Shown here: positions 1 to 8,854 of the stretch, piece by piece | How positions within the stretch are numbered: position 1 is the first letter of the stretch | Layout: every line of letters starts with the position of its first letter | NCBI GenBank assembly: GCA_034096865.1 | Contig: JAWQFJ010018657.1 | Span: 1 to 22,799 of the forward strand | DNA length: 22,799 bases | Direction: 5' to 3' | Source: Theodoxus fluviatilis | Lineage: Eukaryota; Mollusca; Gastropoda; Cycloneritida; Neritidae | Position numbers and translations under genes: made by a program | Notes under the pieces: model-generated | Seen by the model: only the letters and a program-made list of their open reading frames with translations | The model's database searches: none | Told to the model about the DNA's origin: nothing

Positions 1-1
1 C

Positions 2-292
2 ATGAAGGGGTGTACCGCATCCAGCAACACCCTCGTGCCCCCCCCCCCCCCCCCCCCTCCCCGGATAGTAAACCGTGCCCGTCTCTGGAGGTTCCAGGGA
101 GACCTGTCGCCGGACTGGTGGCAGTCACCACGGCGCCACTCTGATCCAACTGATGACGAAGAGCCCACAGAGAGAGACGCTGTATCAGGGCCTTCCTCGA
201 AAGATGAGAGCGAGGATGGAGCGATTCCTGAGGACGTACAGACATATACGTGGCGAGGGCGGCGTGTGATACGTCCATCTCGTTTCCTGTGA
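2..292 (+). pseudogene. C-terminal end of an LTR-retrotransposon polyprotein (partial)
   Basis: This open frame enters from the left edge and ends at a TGA at 290-292. It has no domain I can name with certainty. Its last residues, RRVIRPSRFL, fit the basic 'R-x-V-R-x-P-x-R-[FYL]' tail that often closes the integrase/Pol region of Ty3/gypsy-type polyproteins. The middle is acidic and Ser/Pro-rich, as in the linker after integrase. The assignment rests mostly on context: a polypurine tract and a complete 3' LTR follow about 310 bases downstream on the same strand. A run of 20 C (38-57) encodes a proline run and is prone to length error, so the upstream frame could shift. The rest of the polyprotein lies outside the window. 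The initial Met is probably not a true start. Confidence 0.55.
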
Positions 293-603
293 GGAGTTCT
301 ATACTCTCAGTGACAGTATGGACAGTGGTCTTGCAGACATTGACCCCATGGAGTGGGCAGAAGCTACCGCAAGAAAGTTTACGCCCATGTGTCAGTTTTT
401 TTTTTCTTCATCTATGCCACTCATTCTGTAATTCATGGACTACTTGGACTGCGAATTGACTTATCCCGGTATTTTGTTGCTGTTGTTGATGTTAATGTTG
501 TTGCTAATTGCGTATTTTTTTTAGGTGTTAGTTCATGATGTTTTGTAAATTTAATTGTGGAGTTGTACATGCAATGAGACCGCCGAGGTCGTTTCGGTCT
601 TTA
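293..603 (+). other. Retrotransposon 3' untranslated region between polyprotein stop and polypurine tract
   Basis: This stretch lies between the polyprotein stop and the polypurine tract. It holds T-rich runs and no convincing open frame. I read it as the internal 3' untranslated part of the LTR retrotransposon, from position alone. Confidence 0.4.
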
Positions 604-615
604 GAGGAGGAGCTA
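604..615 (+). promoter_or_regulatory. Polypurine tract (plus-strand primer) of the LTR retrotransposon
   Basis: The purine-rich string AGAGGAGGAGCTA abuts the TG that opens the LTR. Retroelements keep such a tract directly upstream of the 3' LTR, where it primes plus-strand DNA synthesis. The short CTA between the purines and the LTR is slightly unusual, so the exact LTR start could move by one to three bases. Confidence 0.55.
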
Positions 616-1084
616 TGTTGTGAAGATTCTAGATCATGCTCGAGTGTTGCGGCATGGTTGATATTGTATATTGGTCAGGTCATGGCCCTGACCTGCGACC
701 GAGTTAGGCTAAAACTGTCTTGTTGTGTCACGTGACGTCAGTCGATTTCCGGCTCGAACTTTTAGAGATTGTGCCGCTTCATTCACGAAAGATCTGGAAC
801 CTGGGGTTATGTATATAAGGAGCGACAAAGCGAGAGAGAGACTGACACGAGTCAGACACGAGCAGCAGATACGACAGAGTTAAGGTGAGAGCTTAACTTT
901 GTAAGGAGTGAGTCCTCTGCGACACTGTGCGCAGAGTGAAGCTGCTACGAGTACGACGCTTACGGTGTAGTGATTTTCACCAGTGCGTGAATAAAGTTTA
1001 TCGAAAACCACCACCAGCGTTTGTCACTTCGATTTCCCAGCACAAGCTAGGAGAGACCCCGTACAACGAGAGTAGAGTGCAACA
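616..1084 (+). mobile_element. 3' LTR of a Ty3/gypsy-type retrotransposon, 469 bp
   Basis: The segment opens with TGTTGTG and closes with TGCAACA, giving the TG...CA ends of an LTR and a 5-bp inverted repeat (TGTTG/CAACA). Within it, in the expected order, are an upstream control region with CACGTGACGTCA (729-740), a TATA box TATATAAGG (812-820), and a polyadenylation signal AATAAA (990-995) about 180 bases later. About 90 bases of U5 follow. The polypurine tract and an upstream polyprotein end support the orientation. The 5' LTR is off the window, so neither LTR identity (age) nor the target-site duplication can be checked; the five bases after the LTR are CTGTG. Clade assignment to Ty3/gypsy is an inference. 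Confidence 0.72.
733..740 (+). promoter_or_regulatory. CRE-like palindrome fused to an E-box in the LTR U3
   Basis: CACGTGACGTCA joins a CACGTG E-box to a perfect TGACGTCA, a binding site for CREB/ATF-type bZIP factors in animals. It lies about 70 bases upstream of the LTR TATA box, the usual place for an activator site in U3. Function is inferred from the motif only. Confidence 0.4.
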
Positions 1085-2088
1085 CTGTGTCTCAAGTGAG
1101 TCAGCGTTATCTTTGTAGATTGGCATGGTCTGATGGTACTCCGTACGTATCAGTCGTCTGATCAAACGTGAACTTAGATTCCACCGCTGTGGTCAGCTGG
1201 CAATGTCTTTGTCTAACCTGCGATTGATCAGCAACATATCAAGAGATGTTCACTACAGCCAAGTCACTCTATCCTTGGGAACTGCTTTGACTAAGGCAGA
1301 CTTGTCTTGAAATGCAAAGTAAGATAAAGACCAACACTACACACTCTACATAGCGAAGGACGCAGACCCAGTATTTTCATGGAACGGTGATGCGATTTTC
1401 ACACAGTAGTGTTTCCATCTCAAGTGAGCATATATTTACTTCCAATGGACTCTTGATTTTCAAGCAAAATGTAGAGAACAAAGAGTATAGTTTCATCAAT
1501 AGAGACATATTTTTCATTTGCACGTAGTATTTTTCACAAACTCGATAGCTAACACATGGTTTGTGTTTAATGGGATGCATGCTCGTTGCAATGGCCACAG
1601 CCATCTTTATGGCCTGATGACGTCATGTATTTCCCATGACAAAGCTGAGAGTTGATTGGAAGCAGTTAAGTTACCGTTACCTAGTCTTATGTTAGATACC
1701 ATATTCATTTGTCCCCGAGAAATGCCTGAATTAGATTTAATCACTTCCTTGACATGTGGCTTTAAGCATTAATTTTGTTGGTTAACATGAACACCGTACT
1801 CTAAACTTCTGTTGATCATCCGGTTGCATTGCTATTCCATCTAGTTTTGTTGCATTCCGAGTTCTAAAAGTGTTAGTGGATCGGATGTTTGACTCTCTAA
1901 ACTCTATAATGTAACTTTTCGAATGGGGCAAAAACAACCATCCAATCATTACTGGAGCTCATGTTTTGATTATTGAGTAACTGGTATAACTTGGACAGTT
2001 TTGTTTCATTTTGTGACAGCAATTTTGTTGGGAGGCAATGTGAATGGAGAGACTAACGAGGACGTTGCAGTCTCAGAGGGGAGAGGGC
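1085..2088. other. Unassigned intergenic sequence
   Basis: About 1 kb of mixed, fairly AT-rich sequence without a convincing coding frame, tandem repeat or element end. One perfect TGACGTCA occurs at 1618-1625. The open frames here are short and show no recognisable motif. Confidence 0.5.
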
Positions 2089-2191
2089 TGGGTGGAGGGG
2101 CGGGGCGAGGGGCGGGGCGGGGCGAGGGGCGGGGCGGGGGAGGGGCGGGGCGGGGCGGGGCGGGGCGGGGCGGGGCGGGGCGGGGCGGGGC
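2089..2191 (+). repeat. GGGGC-type G-rich minisatellite
   Basis: The tract is built from GGGGC and GGGGCGA units and ends in more than ten near-perfect GGGGC pentamers. The dense G-runs on the plus strand could form G-quadruplexes. Both strands stay open only because the unit lacks A/T stop triplets; no protein is implied. Confidence 0.9.
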
Positions 2192-2460
2192 TGTGTGACA
2201 TGGAAGGGGTTGGATGACGTGAGAGCACACGAATAGCCTTTCAGCCCTAGAGAATTTTTCCGACATGTCCTCACAACCCGATACCTACTCTCTTTGAACG
2301 ACCATATCTTCCTTCCTACTGCATCAAATCTCTCACCCTTTTTTCATAATGGAGATCTGTAATTGTTATTTATGACTAAAACAAAAGAGTGCCCAGATTT
2401 TGAAGCAACTCAATCATGTATCTACTGACAAAGCAATATACTACATGTGGTAAAGTACAT
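2192..2460. other. Unassigned sequence
   Basis: A short AT-rich spacer between two simple repeats, with no gene or element feature that I can see. Confidence 0.5.
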
Positions 2461-2532
2461 TCTCTGTTTCTCAGTCTCTGTCTCTCTCTGTCTGTCTCTG
2501 TCTCTGTCTCTGTCTCTGCCTCTGTCTCTGTC

Positions 2533-2598
<66 letters not shown>
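2461..2598 (+). repeat. (CT)n / (TCTCTG)n microsatellite
   Basis: A polypyrimidine tract begins with TCTCTG/TCTGTC hexamer variants and becomes a pure (CT)n run of about 60 bases. The apparent Ser/Leu-rich frames are its translation. Confidence 0.92.
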
Positions 2599-2600
<2 letters not shown>

Positions 2601-4030
2601 ACGAAACGCATATTTCCCTTTTTGATGTTGGTTGTGGTTATATTATGCAGTGGGTTGGGAAGTGTCTGCCAAGCTGTTAGGTAGCTTTGATATTTCTGCC
2701 AAGCCAGTGTTTATAGTGAGATTTGTGTGGTGTGTGGAAACCTGGAAGGAAAACCGATTGGTGAACCTTGTTTTCCTTCTTATAAAGAAACAGACTTAGT
2801 AGAACGTTTGGGATGAGATTGAGCACATCTCGGTTCGTAATCAGACATTGACCAATCCCCAGTGGACTTTTTAGACGACGGACTAATGAGACAGCTCAAT
2901 TATTGATCAATGGAAAGATGACTGGTTGTGTGAACAATTGATTGGTCGTTTGGAGTAAAAATGCGACTCAAGACATCCTCCAGTGATCTGATTGGTCGAG
3001 GACAGTTAGTGGATTTTTGTTGTTGTATAAAAACCCGTTTTCACAGAGACAGACTATGTGAGTGTGGCGCCCTGTCTAAAAGTTTACCCGCTGAGCGGGC
3101 TGTGAAAACCATTGAAGTTTCTTCCACTGAAAAGAATGCCCAGTCGCCCACTCCAAGTGACTATGCATAGTCAGAGTGCTGGGTGGAGTTTCGCCCTCGC
3201 TCCCGTCCCGGGAGATACAACGTTTAAGGTATCTCAAGTTCTCTTCTTTGAAAAGTTCCCTTTCCTACGTGAACTGCGCCACTTTCTCCCTGTATTGAGG
3301 AAATGACTTTGGAGGTTCTCCGACTCATGAGAAGACGCCTGCGAGAAAGTTCCGACTGTCTCCATCGCCGAGTCAACTTCGTCCATATTGCCTCGACTGT
3401 CCAGCCGTCATGTCAGATGGAGCATTATCGTCTGCCCAGGATACTCTCGCCTTTTCTACGTTCGTCCCCTGAGCCTCAACCTCTTCTCAAGCTCAAGTTC
3501 AAGCCCAGACATCAGCCTCCTCTACGTGAAACAAGAATAACGTCTGCCTCCTCTCCCTGCGAGGCAATCTCATGTTTCGTTGGGTGTTTGTGAATGTGAA
3601 TTCGTAACCGGATAACCCCCTCTACCCCTCCCATCCCCTCACTCCCAGATTGTACTTCATTCACGTGCAAGCGAGAGCGCGCTCGCTGCTGATTGGCTGA
3701 ACACCACAAGTCTCAGATGAGTATGGTTTGATCTGGCTTGGCAGGCCACTTTATTTTAAGTATCATTTATTTTGGGGAAAGGTTTATTTTAATTAGCAAT
3801 GCGTTTCAGGTTCTTTTTTATTCATTGAATATTGTGTCGAAAATTTCCCTCATGACTCTTTGTTTTATCCTTGATTAAAGATCTTTTGAAGGTTGATTTC
3901 GGTAACCCATACCTCATTTGTGGACGTATGTCATCGTTGTCTGAATGAGGAATGGAAGGTGGCAAGTAGATAATACAAGTTATCCCTAGACAATTAACGA
4001 ACCACAGAAAAGATTAGACATCTTATTACT
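2599..4030. other. Mostly unassigned sequence around a promoter-like block
   Basis: No intact gene is visible in these 1.4 kb. Listed separately is a promoter-like stretch at 2939-3033. From an ATG at 3410 a frame reads MSDGALSSAQDTLAFSTFVP before a TGA, then continues Ser/Ala/Gln-rich in the same frame to a second stop near 3530. This might be the decayed N-terminus of a gag-like or other low-complexity protein, but the evidence is thin. The region 3600-3720 is C-rich and then carries GAGCGCGCTC, a 10-bp palindrome. After 3730 the sequence is AT-rich and featureless. Confidence 0.4.
2939..3033 (+). promoter_or_regulatory. Promoter-like block: paired inverted CCAAT boxes and a TATA box
   Basis: TGATTGGTCG occurs at 2939-2948 and again, identical, at 2989-2998, exactly 50 bases apart. 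Each contains an inverted CCAAT box (ATTGG). A strong TATA-like TATAAAAA follows at 3026-3033, about 37 bases after the second copy, and a direct CCAAT lies upstream at 2852-2856. The spacing suits a pol II promoter. No clear gene lies downstream; the only candidate is a broken low-complexity frame from 3410. It may be the promoter of a dead mobile element. Confidence 0.35.
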
Positions 4031-4739
4031 ACTTGTAACACTCTCTCTCTCTCTCTCTTCCTTTTTTTCCTTCTCTGGCTGTCATCTATTCATTAGCCGC
4101 TCCCTTCCTCTCCCTGGCTGCGACCACCACATGGTCGTCTGGTCCCCAAGGTGTCAACCCTCAGGCCAGCCCACAGGCTGTCACCACCTTCATCGCCCCT
4201 TTGCTCTCTCTCCATGATTAATCGTCAACGACGGAACACGTGTTTTACCGTTCTTTGGCTGGTGAATATGTCCAGATCTTTTTAAAAGCGGTTGTTTTGC
4301 ATGCTCTGGCCAGACCCGCCACCATCAGGTTATGGGCCCATCGTTCCACCACGGCCCATTGAGTTCTGAATAAAAAAGTTGGAGACCAAAAACTCGCTCT
4401 GCACCCCCATCACATACATATTCTAGATCCTTCAACACTCGAAACTTCACACAAGGCATAAATACTTTAGGAAGCCATTTTCACCACCGGATATCTGTCA
4501 ACATTTGGGCAATTGACACTTGCTCGAGCGCTCTTGATCTCCTCTTGTATACTTCTTCATACTGGGACCCCTCAAACACACTTGGGGACTTCATATTCTG
4601 GAACCGTCGAGACTTGAACCTTCAAACACGCTGGGAACCCCACACAATTGGGCACTTTAAATACTTTTTGCCTTCTCCAAGACCACGGACACTTTCACAC
4701 GCTTGACACTGCCGACTCATGGGTCACTGGACGTCCCAG
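4031..4739. other. Unassigned sequence with a weak LTR-like segment
   Basis: TGTAACAC at 4034 followed by AATAAA at 4369-4374 and TACA near 4415 resembles the outline of a small LTR, but I see no target duplication, primer site or TATA box in the right place, so I do not call it one. From about 4430 to 4700 a loose repetition of 'TTCAAACAC.CT.GG' and 'ACTT.A.ATACTTT' phrases suggests an old, decayed tandem repeat. Confidence 0.3.
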
Positions 4740-5113
4740 TCTTAGACACTCCCCCCCCTGTGGTTCGGGGGTCAGAATGGACCCTCCGTATCTCCCTACG
4801 CGATTCGTGAGGCAAAAAACTAGAGACATCGTGACTTGATTTGCGTTCACTCTAAACTATTCTAGCGATTTTCGTGCTTTAATGGCATTGCATAGCCGAC
4901 AAAGGCTGATGGGCCATAATACGCCATCCATCCATCCATCCATTCATCCATCCATCCATCCCATCCCACCCCATCCCACCCCACCCCACCCCACCCCACC
5001 CCCTCCCCTCCCCTCCCCTCCATCCATCCATCCATCCATCCATCCATCCATCCATTCATTCATTCATTCATTCATTCATTCATTCATTCATTCATTTAAC
5101 CATCTTGGACACT
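4740..5113 (+). mobile_element. SINE copy 1, full-length head, expanded tail, with target duplication
   Basis: The element (4751-5102) is flanked by TCTTAGACACT (4740-4750) and TCTTGGACACT (5103-5113), an 11-bp target duplication with one mismatch. The body carries GGGGGTC-AGAATG-GACCCTC (a stem-loop), then TCCCTACGCGATTCGT, and a 3' part ending AAAGGCTGATGGGCC before the tail. The tail is greatly expanded: (CATC)n passes into (CCCCA)n and (CCCCT)n, back to (CATC)n, then (CATT)n, about 175 bases in all. The related copies at 5487, 7842, 8140 and 11100 define the family. I associate this core with mollusc SINEs but could not run a search. No clear pol III A/B boxes are visible, so how it is transcribed is unclear. 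Confidence 0.82.
4923..5097 (+). repeat. Compound (CATC)n/(CCCCA)n/(CATT)n microsatellite tail of SINE copy 1
   Basis: Successive tetra- and pentanucleotide blocks differ by single substitutions, consistent with slippage and mutation starting from a CATC tail. The long Ile/His/Pro frame across it is an artefact. Confidence 0.88.
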
Positions 5114-5476
5114 GGGCATTGTACATCCATCTGACTTCACAGACTGTAAACCCTAGACAGCCACATATATACGCCCTCCACTCCGCGTTGCTTCACAGAC
5201 GTCTTGTCACTCTCTAGCAAGTCTCCTCGGTCACAACAGGCCACTTGCATCCTACCCCACCCTCATACTCCACCCCCTACCCCTCCTCCTCCAGACTCAG
5301 CTGTATCTGCCTTACCCTTCACTGGTCTGGAGAACGCTTTAGAATGCTCTCCACCTCATTTGTGACACCTGCTTGGATCATACAACACGTTTGTGAGGAA
5401 CTTCAATCAAGTGATGGACGCAGAACATACTACACCTTTGTTTCTTCGCCTGCCCCGCCTCACTGCATCGTCTGCC
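5114..5476. other. Unassigned pyrimidine-rich sequence between two SINEs
   Basis: This is C/T-rich sequence without a recognisable coding frame. Because the SINEs on both sides have their own target duplications, it is pre-existing DNA into which both inserted. Confidence 0.45.
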
Positions 5477-5698
5477 TCAGCCTTTCGCCCCCTGTGGGTT
5501 GGGGGTCGGAATAGACCCCCCGCGTCTCCCTACGCGATTCGTAGGAGGCGAATAACCGGGGACATAACTGTGACTTGATGTCCACTTTCTCTAAACTATT
5601 CTAGTGATTTTCGTGCTCAATGGCCTTACATAGCCTACAAAGGCTGACAGGCTGTAAAACTCCCATCCATCCATCCATCCATCTAGTTTCAGCCTTTC
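5477..5698 (+). mobile_element. SINE copy 2 with perfect 10-bp target duplication
   Basis: The insert (5487-5688) lies between two copies of TCAGCCTTTC (5477-5486 and 5689-5698). It starts GCCCCCTGTGGG, has the stem GGGGGTC-GGAATA-GACCCCC, and a second stem in CCTACGCGATTCGTAGG (6-bp arms CCTACG/CGTAGG). It continues with GAGGCGAATAAC, a 3' part AATGGCCTTACATAGCC, and a short (CATC)n tail. It landed beside or inside the 3' end of the reverse-strand LINE at 5699-7131, so it may postdate that element. Confidence 0.88.
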
Positions 5699-7130
5699 AC
5701 TGACATGCGCATTAACCCACTGACATTCCCCGTGACACTTTTTCCCACCAGAAAGTTTGAGTGTTGTCTGCAGGCCTAACACTCATGCAATACTTCTGAT
5801 GGGGTTTCCATGCTCTTGCTCATTCCTGCTCAGTTCAGTCTCTTAACCCTGAGATGGGTTGTTGAGGCACCACTGATGACTTTCGGACAATCTTCCTCCA
5901 TCGATCTCTATCCTCTGTGGCTCGCTGTGAGTCAGCAAAGGTCAAGCCTGTCCACTCTTTGATGTTGTCTTCCCACCTCTTTCTCTGCCTACCTCTCCTT
6001 CTCCCACCTGGTACGGTACCTTGCAGGATGGTCTTGGCCAGCCCACTGCCTCTTGACACGTGACCGTACCACTTCAGCTTTCTGCTTTTCACGATTGAGA
6101 GCAGGTCTTCGTACTGTCCAATTGCTCTCCTGATCCTGTTGCTGACTTCCTCATTCGTGACATGATCTTTATATGAGATGTTCAGAATCTTGCGGTAGCA
6201 TCTCATTTCCAGGGCTTGTATCAGTCTCTTTAGTTTAGATGTGAGTGTCGAGGACTCGCATGCATACAAGAATACGGAGATGGCCAGCGTGCGCATGAGC
6301 CTGACCTTCGACGCGAGAGTGATATTTCTGTCACGCCATATTGGCTTCAATTTTGCCAATGCTGCTGTTTTTTGTGCTATCCTGGACAGTATCTCTGGTT
6401 TGGACCCTTCATCAGTCACAATAGATCCCAGGTATTTGAAGTTGTTCACAGCTTCCAGTTTTTGGCCCTTCACTTTGATTTCCATTTTGAAGCCTCGAGG
6501 ATTGTTCGTCATCACATTGGTCTTCTCGGCGCTGATCTCCATGCCATATGCCTGTGAGGTCTTGTCCACGTGCTCGACAAGACTAGTAAGCTCCTCTTCA
6601 CTTCCTGCTAATCCATCAATGTCATCAGCAAAACGTAAGTTGGTGATCTTTCTGCCACAGATGCTGATTGATCCTTCGTGGTCTGCTAGGGCATCAGTCA
6701 TTATCCTTTCGAGGAAGAGGTTGAAGAGTGTGGGGGAGAGTAGTCAGCCCTGTCTGACTCCGACCGTTGTCCTGAACCATTCGCCTGTGGTACCATTGAA
6801 CAGGACTGCGCTGGTCGCTCTGTCATAGAGATGTTCGACGACTATGATGATCTTGGAGCTGATGTTGTAGCTTCTCATTGTGGCCCACAGCGCAGTATGC
6901 CAGACTCTGTCAAATGCTTTCTTAAAGTCTATAAAGACATGGTACAGATCTTGTTGGTGTTGTAGATATTTATCACACAGGACTCTCAGATTGAAGATCT
7001 GTTCGGTGATGCTCCTACCTGGTCTGAAACCTGCCTGCTCTTCAGCAATGATTTTCTCTGCCTGAGGTTTTAATCTGTTCAGCAGTACTTTCAGCATGAC
7101 CTTGCCGAGATGGCTGATGAGGCTGATTGT

Positions 7131-7131
<1 letters not shown>
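5699..7131 (-). mobile_element. Non-LTR retrotransposon remnant (RTE-like), 5'-truncated
   Basis: The reverse strand encodes about 430 codons of a LINE reverse transcriptase plus C-terminal region and a short 3' untranslated part (5699-5834). The 5' end, including any endonuclease and the first RT block, is missing. The reading begins inside the usual 'RTISLIS' motif, exactly where the (CA)n tract starts. The 3' side meets SINE copy 2. Clade assignment to RTE-like elements is from motif style (GGRRRGRQRKRWEDNI near the C-terminus) and is uncertain. Confidence 0.8.
5835..7131 (-). pseudogene. LINE reverse transcriptase ORF with one in-frame stop
   Basis: Read on the minus strand, the frame runs from a truncated ISLISHLGKVM block through EEQAGFRPGRS and motif A VFIDFKKAFDRVWH (first catalytic Asp). 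Motif B follows as GVRQG-stop-LLSPTLFN, then motif C LRFADDIDG (catalytic Asp pair), NNFKYLGSIV, the thumb/C-terminal LKWYGHVSR and the basic GRRRGRQRKRWED block. It ends at the TAA/TGA near 5835. The only defect seen after truncation is a TGA at 6744-6746 in motif B, where a Cys (RQGC) is normally found. Both halves are in the same frame, so the copy is fairly young or well preserved. It would copy LINE RNA into DNA by target-primed reverse transcription, but this copy cannot, because it is truncated. Confidence 0.9.
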
Positions 7132-7734
<603 letters not shown>

Positions 7735-7841
7735 CTAAACTCAGGGGATATCGAGCGAATGCGAAATGGTGGGAAAGTATGAAGGGAGGTAACTCAAACG
7801 GGCTAATCGCATCTCTGCTGTTACTTTACGTTGTAGGAGAA

Positions 7842-7888
7842 TTGACCCACCGCGTCTCCCTACGCGATTCGTAAGAGGCGAATAACTA
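7842..7888 (+). mobile_element. SINE fragment (copy 3, 5' core only)
   Basis: TTGACCCACCGCG, TCCCTACGCGATTCGTA and GAGGCGAATAACTA match the start of SINE copy 4 almost base for base, then similarity stops at about 7888. The left end of the inverted-repeat element (7898) follows within ten bases, which suggests the SINE was cut or replaced there. No target duplication is visible. Confidence 0.75.
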
Positions 7889-7897
7889 TACGTGACA

Positions 7898-8011
7898 CAG
7901 GAGGCGCGATTCCCAGGACTAGGAGAGGCTAGCAGTTAGTCTAAGGCAAATCCACTGAGGCGCGTTTCATTTTGAAAAGTATTTGTAGAAAATTTCAGAG
8001 ACGAGAGCCCC
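7898..8011 (+). repeat. Left inverted arm of the 0.28-kb element
   Basis: Pairs with the right arm at 8683-8783. The best-conserved blocks are GATTCCCAGGACT, GGAGAGGC and AGGCAAATCCAC. The inner part (TTTCAGAGACGAG) is only loosely matched, so the inner limit is approximate. Confidence 0.65.
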
Positions 8012-8079
8012 TGACAGTCGCTCGCAAAGCCCAAAGCTTTTTGCCTACACGATCCAGACCCATGCAGGCGATCGCCGTC

Positions 8080-8675
8080 CATTCTAGTTCACTAGAGACT
8101 TCGCCAACCGGCGAAAGTGTCTCTAGCCCAGTTGACATCTTGACCCACCGCGTCTCCCTACGCGATTCGTAAGAGGCGAATAACTAGGGACAGCGTGACT
8201 TTACGTTTACTCAAAACGGTTCTAGTGATTTTCGTGCTTAATGGCCTTACATAGCCTGCAAAGGCTGATAGGCCGTAAAACACCTTCCATCCATCCATCC
8301 ATCCATCCAGTTGACATCACGTGATGGAAGGTATTCGTCCAAAATATGCAAATGGAGGTCACACGAGAGGCTTGTGGGATAGCCGATCTGCTCTCTGACT
8401 TACGCCGTCAAAGTAGTTCTAAGACTATTTCGCACAAAACTCTTAACTTACTCTTGTTGAGGCAACAAAACAAGCCTTTATTCGATAAAATAAAATGTTT
8501 GTGTTTAAATGGAAACACGTTTTGACATCTGAATAATTTCTGTAAAAGGTGGAGAAAAAATAGTATCAGAATGAAGAACTATTTTTGGCGCAATGCTGTA
8601 ATGCGAAGGGTCAAGTCTATTACGCATTCATTGCGAACTGTGCCAGAGTCACTACTGACTCGGGTTCACAGAATG
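8080..8675 (+). mobile_element. 417-bp TIR element, copy A, carrying a nested SINE
   Basis: Copy A begins CATTCTAG and ends CAGAATG, like copies B, C and D. Its length without the nested SINE and one SINE target duplication (179 bases) is exactly 417. The flanks are ATCGCCGTC (8071-8079) and CTCGCCGTG (8676-8684), a 9-bp duplication with two changes, making it probably the oldest copy. The 5' part holds a perfect hairpin (8092-8126). The short terminal inverted repeat is CATTCT(A)GTTCAC against CATTCTGTGAAC. It has no coding capacity. Nine-base duplications are typical of Mutator-like elements (and possible for Merlin), so I infer a non-autonomous relative; family identity is open. Confidence 0.85.
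8128..8318 (+). mobile_element. SINE copy 4, 5'-truncated, perfect 12-bp target duplication
   Basis: The insert (8140-8306) lies between two copies of CCAGTTGACATC (8128-8139 and 8307-8318). Copies B, C and D of the host element show the uninterrupted site at the same place, so this is a true insertion with empty sites available for comparison. The SINE starts at TTGACCCACCGCG, lacking the first ~25 bases seen in copies 1 and 2, as expected of incomplete reverse transcription. It keeps TCCCTACGCGATTCGTA, the 3' part GCAAAGGCTGATAGGCCG and a short (ATCC)n tail. Confidence 0.93.
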
Positions 8676-8682
8676 CTCGCCG

Positions 8683-8783
8683 TGAGCACTCAGTTCTGAA
8701 CATTTAAAAATCTTTCGAAACGAAACTCGCCTCTGTGGATTTGCCTCAGCGGGCCTCTCCCAGTCCTGGGAATCCCGCCCCTG
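8683..8783 (-). repeat. Right inverted arm of the 0.28-kb element
   Basis: Reverse complement of the left arm with scattered substitutions and one gap of about 11 bases. The nested 417-bp element sits at its inner edge. Confidence 0.65.
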
Positions 8784-8854
8784 GGAACAGTTACTGTACA
8801 GTCGTTGCTGTTAGCTTTACGATAACCGTTCTCAGCTTTGAAACAGTCCGTGTA

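Larger units (their letters stand above)
7898..8783. mobile_element. Inverted-repeat (MITE-like) element, about 0.28 kb, split by a nested insertion
   Basis: The left arm (7898 to about 8011) starts CAGGAGGCGCG and includes GATTCCCAGGACTAGGAGA, then AGGCAAATCCACTGAGGCG. The right arm (about 8683-8783) read in reverse starts CAGGGGCGGG and includes GATTCCCAGGACTGGGAGA, then AGGCAAATCCACAGAGGCG. The arms are roughly 80% alike over about 100-110 bases with one gap of about 11 bases. Without the 417-bp element and its SINE (8080-8675) and one 9-bp duplication, about 280 bases remain, nearly all arm. No transposase is encoded. I see no convincing target duplication. It could instead be an old foldback duplication. 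Confidence 0.65.

Noticed and set aside
2089..2191. CpG-island promoter
   Set aside because: The GC content comes from a GGGGC minisatellite, with no initiator, TATA box or downstream gene.
3060..3085. TGGCGCCC as a retroviral-type primer-binding site after the TATA box at 3026
   Set aside because: No LTR end (CA) directly precedes it, and the implied R-U5 would be only about 15-30 bases.
4034..4418. Solo LTR starting TGTAACAC with AATAAA at 4369
   Set aside because: No target duplication, no well-placed TATA box and an uncertain right end.
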